In this document: piece by piece, positions 18,900 to 27,664 of the stretch
How the letters are laid out: the number at the start of each line of letters is the position of its first letter
Numbering within the stretch: position 1 is the stretch's first letter
Notes under the pieces: generated by a model
What the model was told of the DNA's origin: nothing
What the model saw: only the letters and a program-made list of their open reading frames with translations
The model's database searches: none
Made by a program: the position numbers and the translations under genes
Source: Betaproteobacteria bacterium GR16-43
GTDB lineage: Bacteria; Pseudomonadota; Gammaproteobacteria; Burkholderiales; Usitatibacteraceae
Reading direction: 5' to 3'
NCBI GenBank assembly: GCA_001953215.1
Contig: CP019169.1
Coordinates: forward strand, 1,302,001-1,366,000
DNA: 64,000 nt

Positions 18900-19027
18900 C
18901 TCCGCAGATAAACGCGGATAAACGCCGATGACCCCCTCAAGCAAACAGAAAGAGCTTTAGGGTTTAACCCAGATCTTTGTCTCTGCTGGAGGAGTTCATC
19001 GGCGTTTATCCGCGTTTATCTGCGGAG
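18900..19027. repeat. Long inverted repeat, CGCAGATAAACGCGGATAAACGC type
   Basis: Perfect 32-base arms at 18900-18931 and 18996-19027 around a 64-base centre. Pairing continues outward with two mismatches to about 18891 and 19036. The arm holds two near-direct GATAAACGC units. It occupies the convergent gap between the LytTR regulator and the NodT gene. Similar GATAAACGC-rich dispersed repeats occur in many bacteria. Confidence 0.88.
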
Positions 19028-19040
19028 GACGCCTTTTGCC

Positions 19041-20441
19041 TTAGTTTTTCGAAGCGGCGACGACAGGAGCCCCGAACCCGCCCCCAAGGGCCAGGTGCAG
19101 GTTCACGCGCTGCACCAGCCGTTCGCTGCGAGCGCGCGTGAGCGCCGAGCGCGCGGCGGAGGCGGCGATCACCTGCTGCTGCACCGCACGCAGGTCCGCC
19201 GAGCCGACGCGATAGCGCACCTGGGCCAGCTCGAGCGCGCGATCGCTTTCGACCGACTGCGCCTCGAGCACCTTCACGCGCTCGGCGAGGTTGAATCCCG
19301 CGGAGAGCGCGCCTTCGACTTCCGAGAACGCCTGCGCGCCAATGCGGCCGTATTCCGCGACGGCGGCCTTCTGTTCCGCGGTCCGGATTTCCACCTGGGC
19401 CTTGAGCGCGCCGCCCACGAAGAGCGGGGCCACGATGCCGGCGCCCGCGCTCCACACCGGATTGCTGCGATCCTGCAGCACGAAGAGCTCGCTCGAAATG
19501 CTGCTGCCGCTCGCGGTGAGCGAGACGCGCGGCAGGCGGGCGGCTTCGGCTTCGCCCGTCATGTAGAACGCGGAGGCCACGCGACGTTCGGCTGCGGAGA
19601 CGTCGAGGCGGCGCTCGAGCAGCTCCGAGGGCAGGCCCGCCGGCACGGGCCCCGGGAACGCGGGGAATTCGGCGGGAGAATCGAAGGCCGCGGCCGGGTA
19701 GCGCCCCAGCAGCGTTTCGAGCGCGCGCTTCGCCTGCTGCTCCGAGAGGTCAAGCTGCAGGACCATGTCGCGATAGCCCTGGGTCGCCGCATCGGCGACG
19801 CGCATGTCGTACTCGTCGCCGCGACCGACGCGGGCGCGGTCCGCGGCGAGCGACGAGAGTTTCATCGACGCATCCACCATGTCCTGCGCGATCGCGCGCT
19901 GCCGGCGCGCTTCGGTCGCGAGGAACCAGCTCTTGGCCACCAACGCCGCGATCGACTGGCGCGCGAACTCGGCGTCGCGCTGCACCGATTCGTATTGCGC
20001 GGACCCGGCCGCGGCCTGGTTGCGCACGCGGCCCCAGAGGTCCAACTCCCAGTTGGCGTAGAGCCCGCCGCCCGAAAGCCCGCTCGAATCGCCGGAGAGC
20101 TTGCCGCCGCCCTTCGCGATGGCCGTCACTTGCGGGTAGAGGGTCGATCCCGCCTGCGTCGCGTAGGCCGCGGCGCGCTCGACGCGAGTGGCGGCCACGC
20201 GCAGGTCGAAGTTGTTGGCGAGCGCTTCGGAAACGAGTGCGTCGAGCCTCGGATCCGCGAGGGTCGCGAGCCAGCCCGGGGACACCGCGCCCGGCACGGA
20301 ACCCGGTGCGGCCCAGGCCGGAGGCACCGCGATCGCGGGCATCGCATCGGCCGCGAGCGCCTTCGCGTCGGGGGTTTGCTTGATCGCGCAGCCCGGCACC
20401 AGCAGGGCGAGTACCAGCGGCGCGAAGCGAAGGGCGCGCAT
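19041..20441 (-). CDS. NodT-family outer-membrane efflux lipoprotein
   Basis: 466-residue TolC-like outer-membrane factor of the NodT/OprM group. The lipoprotein signal ends in LLVPGC, with Cys at about residue 18. Two OEP-type repeats are visible, with ANNFDLRVAATRVERA in the first half and the matching ALELAQVRYRVGSADLRAVQQ in the second, plus YANWELDLWGRVRN. ATG 20441 overlaps the upstream stop (TGATG). With the membrane-fusion and DUF3302 proteins encoded just before it, it would form a trans-envelope exporter. The inner-membrane pump is not in the window. Confidence 0.88.
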   Translation of the reverse strand: MRALRFAPLVLALLVPGCAIKQTPDAKALAADAMPAIAVPPAWAAPGSVPGAVSPGWLATLADPRLDALVSEALANNFDLRVAATRVERAAAYATQAGSTLYPQVTAIAKGGGKLSGDSSGLSGGGLYANWELDLWGRVRNQAAAGSAQYESVQRDAEFARQSIAALVAKSWFLATEARRQRAIAQDMVDASMKLSSLAADRARVGRGDEYDMRVADAATQGYRDMVLQLDLSEQQAKRALETLLGRYPAAAFDSPAEFPAFPGPVPAGLPSELLERRLDVSAAERRVASAFYMTGEAEAARLPRVSLTASGSSISSELFVLQDRSNPVWSAGAGIVAPLFVGGALKAQVEIRTAEQKAAVAEYGRIGAQAFSEVEGALSAGFNLAERVKVLEAQSVESDRALELAQVRYRVGSADLRAVQQQVIAASAARSALTRARSERLVQRVNLHLALGGGFGAPVVAASKN

Positions 20442-21661
20442 CAGTGCAGCTTCAGGACGAGGTAGTTGGTCTTCGCCGTGATCCGGATGAGCACCATGCG
20501 CAGGATGTGGATCGCGTGCATGTGGTCGGTGTAGATGGCGACGTCGCCACGCGCCCCGGCCGCGAGGAAGAGGTCCTTGTGCTTCGGGTCGATGATGAGT
20601 TTCACCGGGAATTTGTTGGGCGGCGGCGCCTGCGCGCCGGTGGTCGGCAGCGCGGTCGACATCTGGCTCTGCCCCTGGCCCTGCGCCCAGATGATCGAAT
20701 CCACCTTGGCCTTGATCACGTCGCCGGGATTCGTGATCAGCGAAATCTCCGCGTCGTTGCCCGGTGCCACCTGGTGCAGCTCGTTCTGGCTGTAGAGCGC
20801 GACGACCTGGAATTCCTCCTCGACGAATGTGAGCGCGGGCGTGATCGGGAATGCCGCGGTCATCGTGCCGGGGCGAAGCTGGACGTTGATCGCGTATCCA
20901 TCCGCAGGGGCGAGCACCGTGGTCTGCTCCAGCTCCCACCGCGCGTTCTCGAGTTGCGCGCGAACCTGTGCCACCTGCGCGTATTCGCCGCCGGAGACGG
21001 CGCCGATGCGCTGGCGGATCTGCCGCTCGCCCGCCCGCGCCTGGACCTCGGCGGCGCGTGCCTGCGTTTCGACCGCGCGTGCATTGGCCAGCGTCCCCTC
21101 CAGTTCCTTGAGGTTGGCCTCGGCCTGCTCGAGGTCGAACTTGCTGCCGGCGCCGGTGGCGACCAGCTCGCGGTTCTGACCCACGCGCATGCGCGCGAGC
21201 TCGGTCTTGGCGCTCACTTCGGTCGTGCGCGCGGCGGCCTGCACGACCGCGCCCTGCGCTTCGTTCACCTTGCCCGTGGCCCCGACGAGCTGCTCGTCCA
21301 GCTCGCGCGACGTACCCTGCGCGCTCGCGAGCTGCGCCTCGAGGGACTTCACCGCGAGCTGGTAGGGCGTCGGGTCGATCTTGAAGAGCACCTGCCCTTT
21401 CTTCACCAGCCGGTTGGGCTCCACCGGCACCTCGATCACCTTGCCCTTCACCTGCGGGACGATGTTCACGACGTACTTCAGGACCCGCACGTCGCTGCTC
21501 GAGGGCGCGAAGACGTTCAGCAGCAGGATGAGGATGGTGAGCGCGACGACCGGGATGATGACCACGATCACCTGCGACGTCGTGTTCCAGGGCAGCCACT
21601 TCTTCTTGATGAAGATGAACCAGACGAAGAAGGCGTAGATCGCAAGGAGCAAGGCATCCAT
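20441..21661 (-). CDS. HlyD-family membrane fusion protein, YiaV-like
   Basis: 406-residue periplasmic adaptor. Two N-terminal hydrophobic segments (about 1-18 and 29-50), then a barrel-sandwich half NIVPQVKGKVIEVPVEPN, a long alpha-hairpin (about 100-220, rich in Ala/Glu/Gln), the second lipoyl half TVLAPADGYAINVQLRPG and a beta-barrel. Two N-terminal helices and partnership with a DUF3302 protein match YiaV. Its start abuts the DUF3302 stop with no gap. Exports an unknown substrate together with the NodT protein. Confidence 0.87.
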   Translation of the reverse strand: MDALLLAIYAFFVWFIFIKKKWLPWNTTSQVIVVIIPVVALTILILLLNVFAPSSSDVRVLKYVVNIVPQVKGKVIEVPVEPNRLVKKGQVLFKIDPTPYQLAVKSLEAQLASAQGTSRELDEQLVGATGKVNEAQGAVVQAAARTTEVSAKTELARMRVGQNRELVATGAGSKFDLEQAEANLKELEGTLANARAVETQARAAEVQARAGERQIRQRIGAVSGGEYAQVAQVRAQLENARWELEQTTVLAPADGYAINVQLRPGTMTAAFPITPALTFVEEEFQVVALYSQNELHQVAPGNDAEISLITNPGDVIKAKVDSIIWAQGQGQSQMSTALPTTGAQAPPPNKFPVKLIIDPKHKDLFLAAGARGDVAIYTDHMHAIHILRMVLIRITAKTNYLVLKLH

Positions 21662-22216
21662 TTATGCGTGCCCCCCGGTCGTGGACGTCGAGGCGGCCGG
21701 GCCAGGGGCGGCACGCCCCGCGACGCTCTTCGAGGTCCGGTCGCGTGCGGCCTTGAGCACATCCGACAGCGCACCCCGTTCGGCCATCGAGAAGAACTCG
21801 GCGCGCAGGTGGTCGAGCTGCTCCTCGTCCAGCTCGCCCCGCTCGGCACGCTCGGCCATGTGGACGTAGTAGTGCTCGTGCTTGTCCGTGCCGTAAGCCA
21901 TGCGATAGGCGACCGGCTTCGTGTACGCCCAAAGCCAGGCGATGGGCCAGAGCAGTCCCCCGAAGAACAGGGACAGCAGGCAGAGGGTCTTGATCGCGGC
22001 CGATTGGGGGTGGTGGTTCTTTTCGGCGATCTTTTCCGGCATGACGTGCACCAGCCAGAAGAGCACGATGGCGCCGATCGGGACGAAGATGAGCACGATC
22101 CACGAGATCACGTTCGCCATCGTGTCGAGGGCCTCCCCGGAAAGGAACGAGGCGCTGGCGGGCATGGGCACCGCGAGCAGGAGGAGGGCGAGTCGTGCCA
22201 GGTGGGCAGGTTTCAT
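21662..22216 (-). CDS. DUF3302 (YiaW-like) inner membrane protein
   Basis: 184-residue membrane protein. N-terminal signal-like helix, a second membrane helix (ISWIVLIFVPIGAIVLFWLV), then the DUF3302 signature EKIAEKNHHPQSAAI and a third helix LSLFFGGLLWPIAWLWAYTKP. The C-terminal tail is charged and then Ala/Ser/Thr-rich. E. coli YiaW is encoded beside the HlyD-like YiaV, and the same pairing is seen here. Probably a small accessory subunit of the exporter; molecular role unknown. Confidence 0.83.
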   Translation of the reverse strand: MKPAHLARLALLLLAVPMPASASFLSGEALDTMANVISWIVLIFVPIGAIVLFWLVHVMPEKIAEKNHHPQSAAIKTLCLLSLFFGGLLWPIAWLWAYTKPVAYRMAYGTDKHEHYYVHMAERAERGELDEEQLDHLRAEFFSMAERGALSDVLKAARDRTSKSVAGRAAPGPAASTSTTGGHA

Positions 22217-22427
22217 CCGGCTAGTGTAGGACTGGCTTTGGGAAATGACACTTGCACCTTGGGCCCATGCCCATGCCCTGGCCGGAGGCCCCGTTCGTCC
22301 GCCCAGCCTTCATTTCACCCCCCGGTTTCTGCAGTTCGCCGTTTGTGGCTGGAACCCCCCCCTCCACCCCCCTAGATTGACCCCCGTGAGGCCGAAATCC
22401 GGCCTTTCCAGACCAGGGAGCGGGGAC

Positions 22428-22538
22428 ATGACATTGATCCAGGCATTGGGGCCCAACGTAGCGACCGTCGCGGTTTTCTTCGGGGTGCTGGCCGTCTCGC
22501 TGGCCGCCGTGGTGATCGCCCTGCTCTCGGACTACTGA
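22428..22538 (+). CDS. Small single-helix membrane protein (36 residues)
   Basis: A 36-residue frame, MTLIQALGPNVATVAVFF at its start followed by a long hydrophobic helix and ending LLSDY. It is preceded by GGGAGCGGGG with suitable spacing to ATG 22428. It lies 36 bases ahead of the second LytS-type kinase gene, on the same strand. A small hairpin AGGCCG/CGGCCT (22389-22405) with three Ts lies upstream. No family recognised; may be a small regulatory membrane peptide. Only size, hydrophobicity and RBS support it. Confidence 0.45.
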   Translation: MTLIQALGPNVATVAVFFGVLAVSLAAVVIALLSDY

Positions 22539-22574
22539 AATAATCGGGCTTCGGCCCGGGAAACTCGAAACTCG

Positions 22575-24719
22575 ATGAAGTCGCTCTCCGACATCCTGAA
22601 CAAGACCCCGTGGTGGGCGCTGCTCGTCACGGGCTTCGCCTGCCTGGTGGCGCTCGCGGCGTTCATCACGCCGTACCACATCATCGATTACCGCAACGAC
22701 GGGACGACGCCGGCGGAACGCAACGCCATCAAGCGCGAGATCGACAACGCGTTCGGGGAGAAGGCGATCGACGTGGCCCGGGGCGTGATCCTCGGCATGC
22801 GCCGCAACACGCACGACGAAGCGCGCCGCGCGGAGCTGGACGAAGCCCTGCGCGGCCTCGACGAAGCGCGCCAGGAACTGCGCGACGTCGGCGCCGAGGC
22901 CCAGCGCGCGAAGCGCGAAGCCCTGCAGCATTCGCGCGAAGCCGTGGCCGCCGCCAAGGCGGAGATCGAGTCGGCGCTGCACCAGGGCAACGCCAATCCC
23001 GAGACGCGCAAGGCGCTCGAGGATGCGCTGAAGAATGCAAAGGAAGCCGAGGCGCAGTTCCAGCGCGAGTTCAACGAGACGCGTTCGCGCAAGAAGCGCC
23101 TGCGCATCGGGATGAACGACGAGCGCGACAAGCCGTTCATCGACATCGACGTCGGCGACGCGGACCCGAACGAGAAGCCCGGCATCAGCGTCGAGACCAC
23201 GCCCACCCCGGACGCGCCGAAGGCCCCGCCCGCCGCGAAGGGTGCGCCGAAGCCCCCGATGCCCGCGGGCCCGAAGTCGCCGACGGCCATTCCGCCCGTC
23301 CCGCCCGTGGCGATGAACAGCCTCGCCCCGCCGCCCGCCCCGCCCGCGGTCGATCCGCTGCCGCGCGAGCGCCGCGACCAGATCCGCCAGAACGTCACCG
23401 GCGACATGTACCGCATCGGCATCGGCGCCGCGCTGGCCCTGATCCTCCTGCCGATGTTCGTGCTCGCGGTGATCGCGAAATTCTTCATCGACCGTTCGCG
23501 GGCCGCCACGCGCATGGCGGACCTGAAGCGCAAGGAAGCCGAGCACCACCGCATGTCGCAGCAGCTCACGGAGGCGAAGCTGCAGGCGCTCCAGGCCCAG
23601 GTCGAGCCGCACTTCCTCTACAACACGCTGGCGAGCGTGCAGGCGCTGACGGAGGTCGATCCGGTGCAGGCCCACGCCATGACGGGCCACTTGATCCAGT
23701 ACCTGCGCAACGCGCTCCCGAAGATGCGCGAGGGCGTCTCCACGGTCGGGCAGGAGATCGAGCTGGTGCGCGCGTACCTCTCGATCCTGCAGATGCGCAT
23801 GGGCAAGCGGCTTTCGTTCGAGATCGACGTGCCGCCGGAGTTGAACGGCATTGCGTTCCCGCCGTTGATGCTGCCTTCGCTCGTCGAGAACGCGATCAAG
23901 CACGGCCTGGAGCCGCAGCGCGAAGGCGGCATGGTGCGCATCACCGCGCAACAGGCCGACGGGCGCCTCAGCCTCGTGGTGGCCGATACCGGGCGTGGCT
24001 TCGCCGAGACCATCGGCGCGGGCGTGGGACTCGCCAACATCCGCGAGCGGCTCGCCGCGCTCTACGGGGATGCCGCGAAACTCACGCTGGTCGAGAACAC
24101 GCCGCGGGGCGTGGTGGCCACGATCGAAGTCCCCACGGGCGGCGCCCGCGCCGAGGCGCAGGCGAAGGCCGCGGCGGCGAGCTCGTCGTCGACGATGCCG
24201 CCTCCGGAGTCGTCTGCGGTGCCGCCTCCGATCCCGCCCTCCACGTCGGCATCCGAGGCGCCTGCCGTACCCGCGGCTCCGCCCACGCGCACCCGGCGCA
24301 TCCTCTCGGCCCTCGCGGCCATCGAGCGTGGCTGGCGGCGGACGCTGATCTACGTGTTCTACGCACTGGTGATCGTCGCGGCGGTGGTTTGTCTCGGGGG
24401 CATCGTCGGCGTGGTGACGCACCTGCTGCCGGTCGAGTGGGGCAACGAGATCCTCGTCGGGCCCGGGGGGGCGCTGCTCGGCACGGCGATCATGCTGCTC
24501 GCCTTCGCGATCCTCGTGATCGCCGCGGCGATCGTCGTCACCGTGATCTACGGCCTGGGGTTCCTGTTCGTGGGCCTGGCGGTCTTCATCCCGATGGTGC
24601 TCCTCGTGGGCCTGTCGCCGATCCTCGCGCCGCTGGTGCTGGTGGGCCTCCTCATCTGGTGGCTCGCGCGCAAGAAGGACAAGCCGTTGCCGCAACCCGC
24701 GCGCGTCGAGCCCACGTAA
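22575..24719 (+). CDS. LytS-type histidine kinase 2 with extra C-terminal membrane domain
   Basis: 714-residue kinase, about twice the length of its paralogues. Order: membrane helix (15-32), Glu/Ala/Arg-rich coiled coil (about 65-175), Pro-rich periplasmic stretch (205-265), membrane helix (about 287-308), phospho-His in QVEPHFLYNTLASVQ, ATPase with SLVENAIKHGLEP and DTGRGF...GVGLANIRERL. After this come an Ala/Ser/Pro linker (about 535-580) and three or four further membrane helices ending LIWWLARKKDK. A membrane domain after the ATPase is unusual. It is followed by its LytTR regulator 10 bases on. Confidence 0.87.
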   Translation: MKSLSDILNKTPWWALLVTGFACLVALAAFITPYHIIDYRNDGTTPAERNAIKREIDNAFGEKAIDVARGVILGMRRNTHDEARRAELDEALRGLDEARQELRDVGAEAQRAKREALQHSREAVAAAKAEIESALHQGNANPETRKALEDALKNAKEAEAQFQREFNETRSRKKRLRIGMNDERDKPFIDIDVGDADPNEKPGISVETTPTPDAPKAPPAAKGAPKPPMPAGPKSPTAIPPVPPVAMNSLAPPPAPPAVDPLPRERRDQIRQNVTGDMYRIGIGAALALILLPMFVLAVIAKFFIDRSRAATRMADLKRKEAEHHRMSQQLTEAKLQALQAQVEPHFLYNTLASVQALTEVDPVQAHAMTGHLIQYLRNALPKMREGVSTVGQEIELVRAYLSILQMRMGKRLSFEIDVPPELNGIAFPPLMLPSLVENAIKHGLEPQREGGMVRITAQQADGRLSLVVADTGRGFAETIGAGVGLANIRERLAALYGDAAKLTLVENTPRGVVATIEVPTGGARAEAQAKAAAASSSSTMPPPESSAVPPPIPPSTSASEAPAVPAAPPTRTRRILSALAAIERGWRRTLIYVFYALVIVAAVVCLGGIVGVVTHLLPVEWGNEILVGPGGALLGTAIMLLAFAILVIAAAIVVTVIYGLGFLFVGLAVFIPMVLLVGLSPILAPLVLVGLLIWWLARKKDKPLPQPARVEPT

Positions 24720-24729
24720 ACTTCCACCC

Positions 24730-25476
24730 ATGCCCACCGCCATCCTCGCCGAAGACGAGCCGATCCTCCGCGCGCAGCTCGAGAACAAGCTGAAGAAGCT
24801 CTGGCCGGAGCTCGAGGTCATCGCCTCGGTCGAAGACGGCGCCGCGGCCCTCGAGGCGCTCGAGGACCGGGCTCCCGACTTCATGTTCCTCGACATCCAG
24901 ATGCCCGAGATGACGGGCGTGGAAGTCGCGCGTCACGTCGCGGGCCGTGCGCACGTGGTGTTCGTCACTGCGTACGACGAATACGCGGTGCAGGCGTTCG
25001 AGACCGGCGCGGTGGACTACATCCTCAAGCCCGCGACCGACGACCGGCTCGCGGTCACGATCGAGCGGCTGAAGGCGAAGCTCGCCACGCCGCCCACGGA
25101 CCTGAAGGCCATCCTCGCGCAGATCGGCGGCCAGATCGGCGCGAAGAAGGAACGCCTGCAGTGGATCAAGGCCACGATCGGGCAGAACCTGCGCCTGATC
25201 CCCGTGGCCGAGGTGCTCTTCTTCCAGTCCGACGAGAAGTACACCCGCGTGGTTACCGCCGACGCCGAGGCACTCATCAAGACCTCGATCCGCGAGCTGA
25301 TCGACGGCCTCGATCCCGATGCCTTCTGGCAGATCCACCGTTCCACGCTCGTGAACGCGACCGCCATCGCCGCCGTCACCCGGGACTTCCGGGGCCAGGC
25401 CCACGTGAAGATCAAGGGCAAGGACGATTCCCTCGTCGTCTCGCGCATCTACTCCCATCTGTTCAAGCAGATGTGA
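24730..25476 (+). CDS. LytTR-family response regulator 2
   Basis: 248-residue regulator paralogous to the other two. Receiver residues: AEDEP acidic pair, MFLDIQMPE phospho-Asp, FVTAYDEY Thr, DYILKPA Lys (here followed by Ala, not Phe). LytTR domain from about residue 140: WIKATIGQNLRLIPVAEVLFF ... FWQIHRSTLVN. Start ATG 24730 lies 10 bases after the kinase gene, so co-transcribed. The C-terminal FKQM is shared with regulator 1. Confidence 0.9.
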   Translation: MPTAILAEDEPILRAQLENKLKKLWPELEVIASVEDGAAALEALEDRAPDFMFLDIQMPEMTGVEVARHVAGRAHVVFVTAYDEYAVQAFETGAVDYILKPATDDRLAVTIERLKAKLATPPTDLKAILAQIGGQIGAKKERLQWIKATIGQNLRLIPVAEVLFFQSDEKYTRVVTADAEALIKTSIRELIDGLDPDAFWQIHRSTLVNATAIAAVTRDFRGQAHVKIKGKDDSLVVSRIYSHLFKQM

Positions 25477-25496
25477 TTCCCGCCTCTGCGGGAATC
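25475..25496. repeat. REP-like hairpin overlapping a stop codon
   Basis: GATTCCCGC/GCGGGAATC stem (9 bases) with a CTCT loop. The first bases include the end of the regulator stop codon TGA. Same core (TTCCCGC/GCGGGAA) as 16336-16355. Confidence 0.65.
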
Positions 25497-25508
25497 CAGG
25501 GTCAAAGG

Positions 25509-25678
25509 CGATTGAACCGCAGAGGCCCCGGAGGCCCCGGAGGAAAGCCAGGACGGGGATCGGAATAGTTGGAGTCAGACTCCAATTCTTCCTGTGGACC
25601 GATTCTCGGCGAGTCGAGACCGGCTCTTGTCCACTCCGCTTTTCCTCCGGGGTCTCAGGGGCCTCTGCGGTTCAATCG
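25509..25678. repeat. Large imperfect inverted repeat in the gap before LytS kinase 3
   Basis: Outer arms 25509-25546 and 25641-25678 pair over 21 perfect bases (CGATTGAACCGCAGAGGCCC and one more), then about 12 of the next 17. The arm contains CCGCAGAGGCCCC, another type of dispersed intergenic repeat. It encloses a small palindrome at 25569-25585 carrying the GGAGTCAGACTCC motif. No gene is supported in this 290-base gap. Confidence 0.8.
25569..25585. repeat. Minimal TTGGAGTC-A-GACTCCAA palindrome
   Basis: Seventeen-base perfect dyad whose GAGTCAGACTCC core resembles the arm of family B elements. Lies in the loop of the larger inverted repeat. Confidence 0.6.
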
Positions 25679-25766
25679 TTTTTGACTTTCCGACGCCTCA
25701 CCCGCGATTTCCGCCGCTTCGTCGCCACGCCCCGCCCGCGGCCCCCGATCCGGTAGGCTTTCCCCC

Positions 25767-26918
25767 ATGGCGACGAACCCCTGGGTGGCTTTCAAGGCCG
25801 CCGCGAAGCGGCTGGAGACGCGCGGCGACACTTTCGCGCGCAAGTGCCTCTCGGCCGACGAGTACGAGGAGGCCGTCGCCCTCGACCTGGTGATCAAGCG
25901 CGACTTCTGGAAGTGGCTCGCCTACTACGTGCTGGCCTCGGCGTTCGGCGCCCTGATCGTGATCGGATTGCGCCCGGAGCTCAACGCGGCCAAGGCGCTC
26001 TTCGCCTCGGCGATGGTGCTGCTCTACGGGCTCGTCGCCGTGGCTTCGGCCTGGTACGGCTATCGCAAGTGGGCCAACCGGCCGGCGTGGAAGGTGGTGG
26101 CGATCTTCATCGGCCTCATGGTCGGGGGCTTCGCCGTCGGGCTCATCGTTTCGACGTTCGCCACCGGCAAGCCGCTCGCGGACATGAACTGGGAGAAGTT
26201 CGCCAAGGGCCTGTCGGTCGCGCTGCTGATGGGCATCGGCCTCGCGATCGTGCTGGTCACCATCGCGCACCTGCGCCAGCGCGAGGCGGCGCAGAAAGCG
26301 GCTCGGCTCCAGGCCGAAGCCGAGCGCGAGAAATTCGCGCGGCATTCCGTGCAGGCGGAATTGAAGCTGCTGCAGGCGCAGGTCGAGCCGCACTTCCTCT
26401 TCAACACGCTCGCCAACATCCGCCACCTGGTGCACACCGGCTCGCCGGACGCGCTGGCGATGATGGATCACCTCATCCAGTACCTGCGCACGGCGCTGCC
26501 CGAGATCCGCGCCGAGGGCTCCACGCTCGGACGCGAGGCCGAGCTCGTGCGCGCCTACCTCGAGATCCTGCGCATCCGCATGGGCGGCGCGCTCTCGTTC
26601 ACCATCGACATTCCCGCGGAGCTCGCACGCCAGCCCTTCCCGCCGATGATGCTGATCACGCTGGTGGAAAACGCGGTCAAGCATGGCGTGGCGCCGCTGG
26701 GCCGCGGGCACGTGGAGGTGCGCGCGATGCAGGAGGGCAGCCGCATCCGGGTCGCGGTCGAAGACGACGGGCAGGGCTTGCAGGAGCCCATCGGCCAGGG
26801 CATCGGGCTCACCAACATCCGGGACCGCCTGCGTGTCCTGTTCGGCGAGGCCGCGCGCCTCGAACTGGGCGGCCGCGACGGCGCGGGAACGCGCGCGATG
26901 ATCGAGGTGCCGACGTGA
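25767..26918 (+). CDS. LytS-type sensor histidine kinase 3
   Basis: 383-residue sensor kinase. A cytoplasmic N-terminus of about 48 residues precedes four membrane segments (about 50-170), then a Glu/Ala/Arg-rich helix, phospho-His in QVEPHFLFNTLANIRH, N-box TLVENAVKHGVAP and GQGIGLTNIRDRLRVLF. Compared with kinases 1 and 2 the N-terminal cytoplasmic segment is extra. Stop overlaps the regulator start by GTGA. Signal unknown. Confidence 0.88.
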   Translation: MATNPWVAFKAAAKRLETRGDTFARKCLSADEYEEAVALDLVIKRDFWKWLAYYVLASAFGALIVIGLRPELNAAKALFASAMVLLYGLVAVASAWYGYRKWANRPAWKVVAIFIGLMVGGFAVGLIVSTFATGKPLADMNWEKFAKGLSVALLMGIGLAIVLVTIAHLRQREAAQKAARLQAEAEREKFARHSVQAELKLLQAQVEPHFLFNTLANIRHLVHTGSPDALAMMDHLIQYLRTALPEIRAEGSTLGREAELVRAYLEILRIRMGGALSFTIDIPAELARQPFPPMMLITLVENAVKHGVAPLGRGHVEVRAMQEGSRIRVAVEDDGQGLQEPIGQGIGLTNIRDRLRVLFGEAARLELGGRDGAGTRAMIEVPT

Positions 26919-27664
26919 CCCGCCCGACCGCGATCATCGCCGACGACGAGCCGCTGCTGCGCGACAGCCTCCGCGGGTCGCTCGCCGCGGCGTGGCCCGA
27001 GCTGGAGATCGTGGCCGAAGCCGCCAACGGCGCCGAAGCCGTGCACGCGGTGCGCGAGCTCCAACCCGACTTCGCCTTCCTCGACATCGAGATGCCGCGC
27101 ATGAACGGCCTCGAGGCGGCGCGCGAGATCCGCGACCTCGCGCACGTCGTTTTCGTCACGGCCTACGATCGCTATGCGGTCGAAGCCTTCGACCGGGGTG
27201 CGGTGGACTACGTCGTGAAGCCGGCGGGCGCGGATCGCCTCGCCGACACCGTGAAGCGCCTGCAGGCGCGCCTCGGCGCTCCGGCCACGCCGATGGACGC
27301 GCTCGTGAACGAACTCGCCAAGCGCATGGCGCCCGCCGAACGCCTCCAGTGGCTGCAGGCCTCGCTCGGCAGCACGATCAAGCTCGTGAACGTGGACGAC
27401 GTCCTCTACTTCCAGTCGGACACCAAGTACACGCGCGTGGTCACGCCCGAGGGCGAGGCGCTGGTGAAGAAGACGCTGAAAGAACTCTCCTGCGAACTCG
27501 ACGCGAGCCGCTTCTGGCAGGTGCATCGCGGCACGATCGTGAACATCTCCGCCATCGCGTCGGTGACCATCGACGAGCTCGGCAAGCGCGAGATCGCGTT
27601 GAAGGGCCGCGACGAGAAGCTCGAGGTGAGCCGCACCTTCAGCCACCTCTTCAAGGCCTGCTAG
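26915..27664 (+). CDS. LytTR-family response regulator 3
   Basis: 249-residue regulator. Receiver: IIADDEP, FLDIEMPR, FVTAYDRY, DYVVKPA. LytTR domain: WLQASLGSTIKLVNVDDVLYF ... FWQVHRGTIVN. GTG 26915 is chosen because it overlaps the kinase stop and matches the start of regulator 1. Its stop TAG shares the CTAG tetranucleotide with the stop of the convergent membrane protein gene. Confidence 0.9.
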   Translation: MTRPTAIIADDEPLLRDSLRGSLAAAWPELEIVAEAANGAEAVHAVRELQPDFAFLDIEMPRMNGLEAAREIRDLAHVVFVTAYDRYAVEAFDRGAVDYVVKPAGADRLADTVKRLQARLGAPATPMDALVNELAKRMAPAERLQWLQASLGSTIKLVNVDDVLYFQSDTKYTRVVTPEGEALVKKTLKELSCELDASRFWQVHRGTIVNISAIASVTIDELGKREIALKGRDEKLEVSRTFSHLFKAC

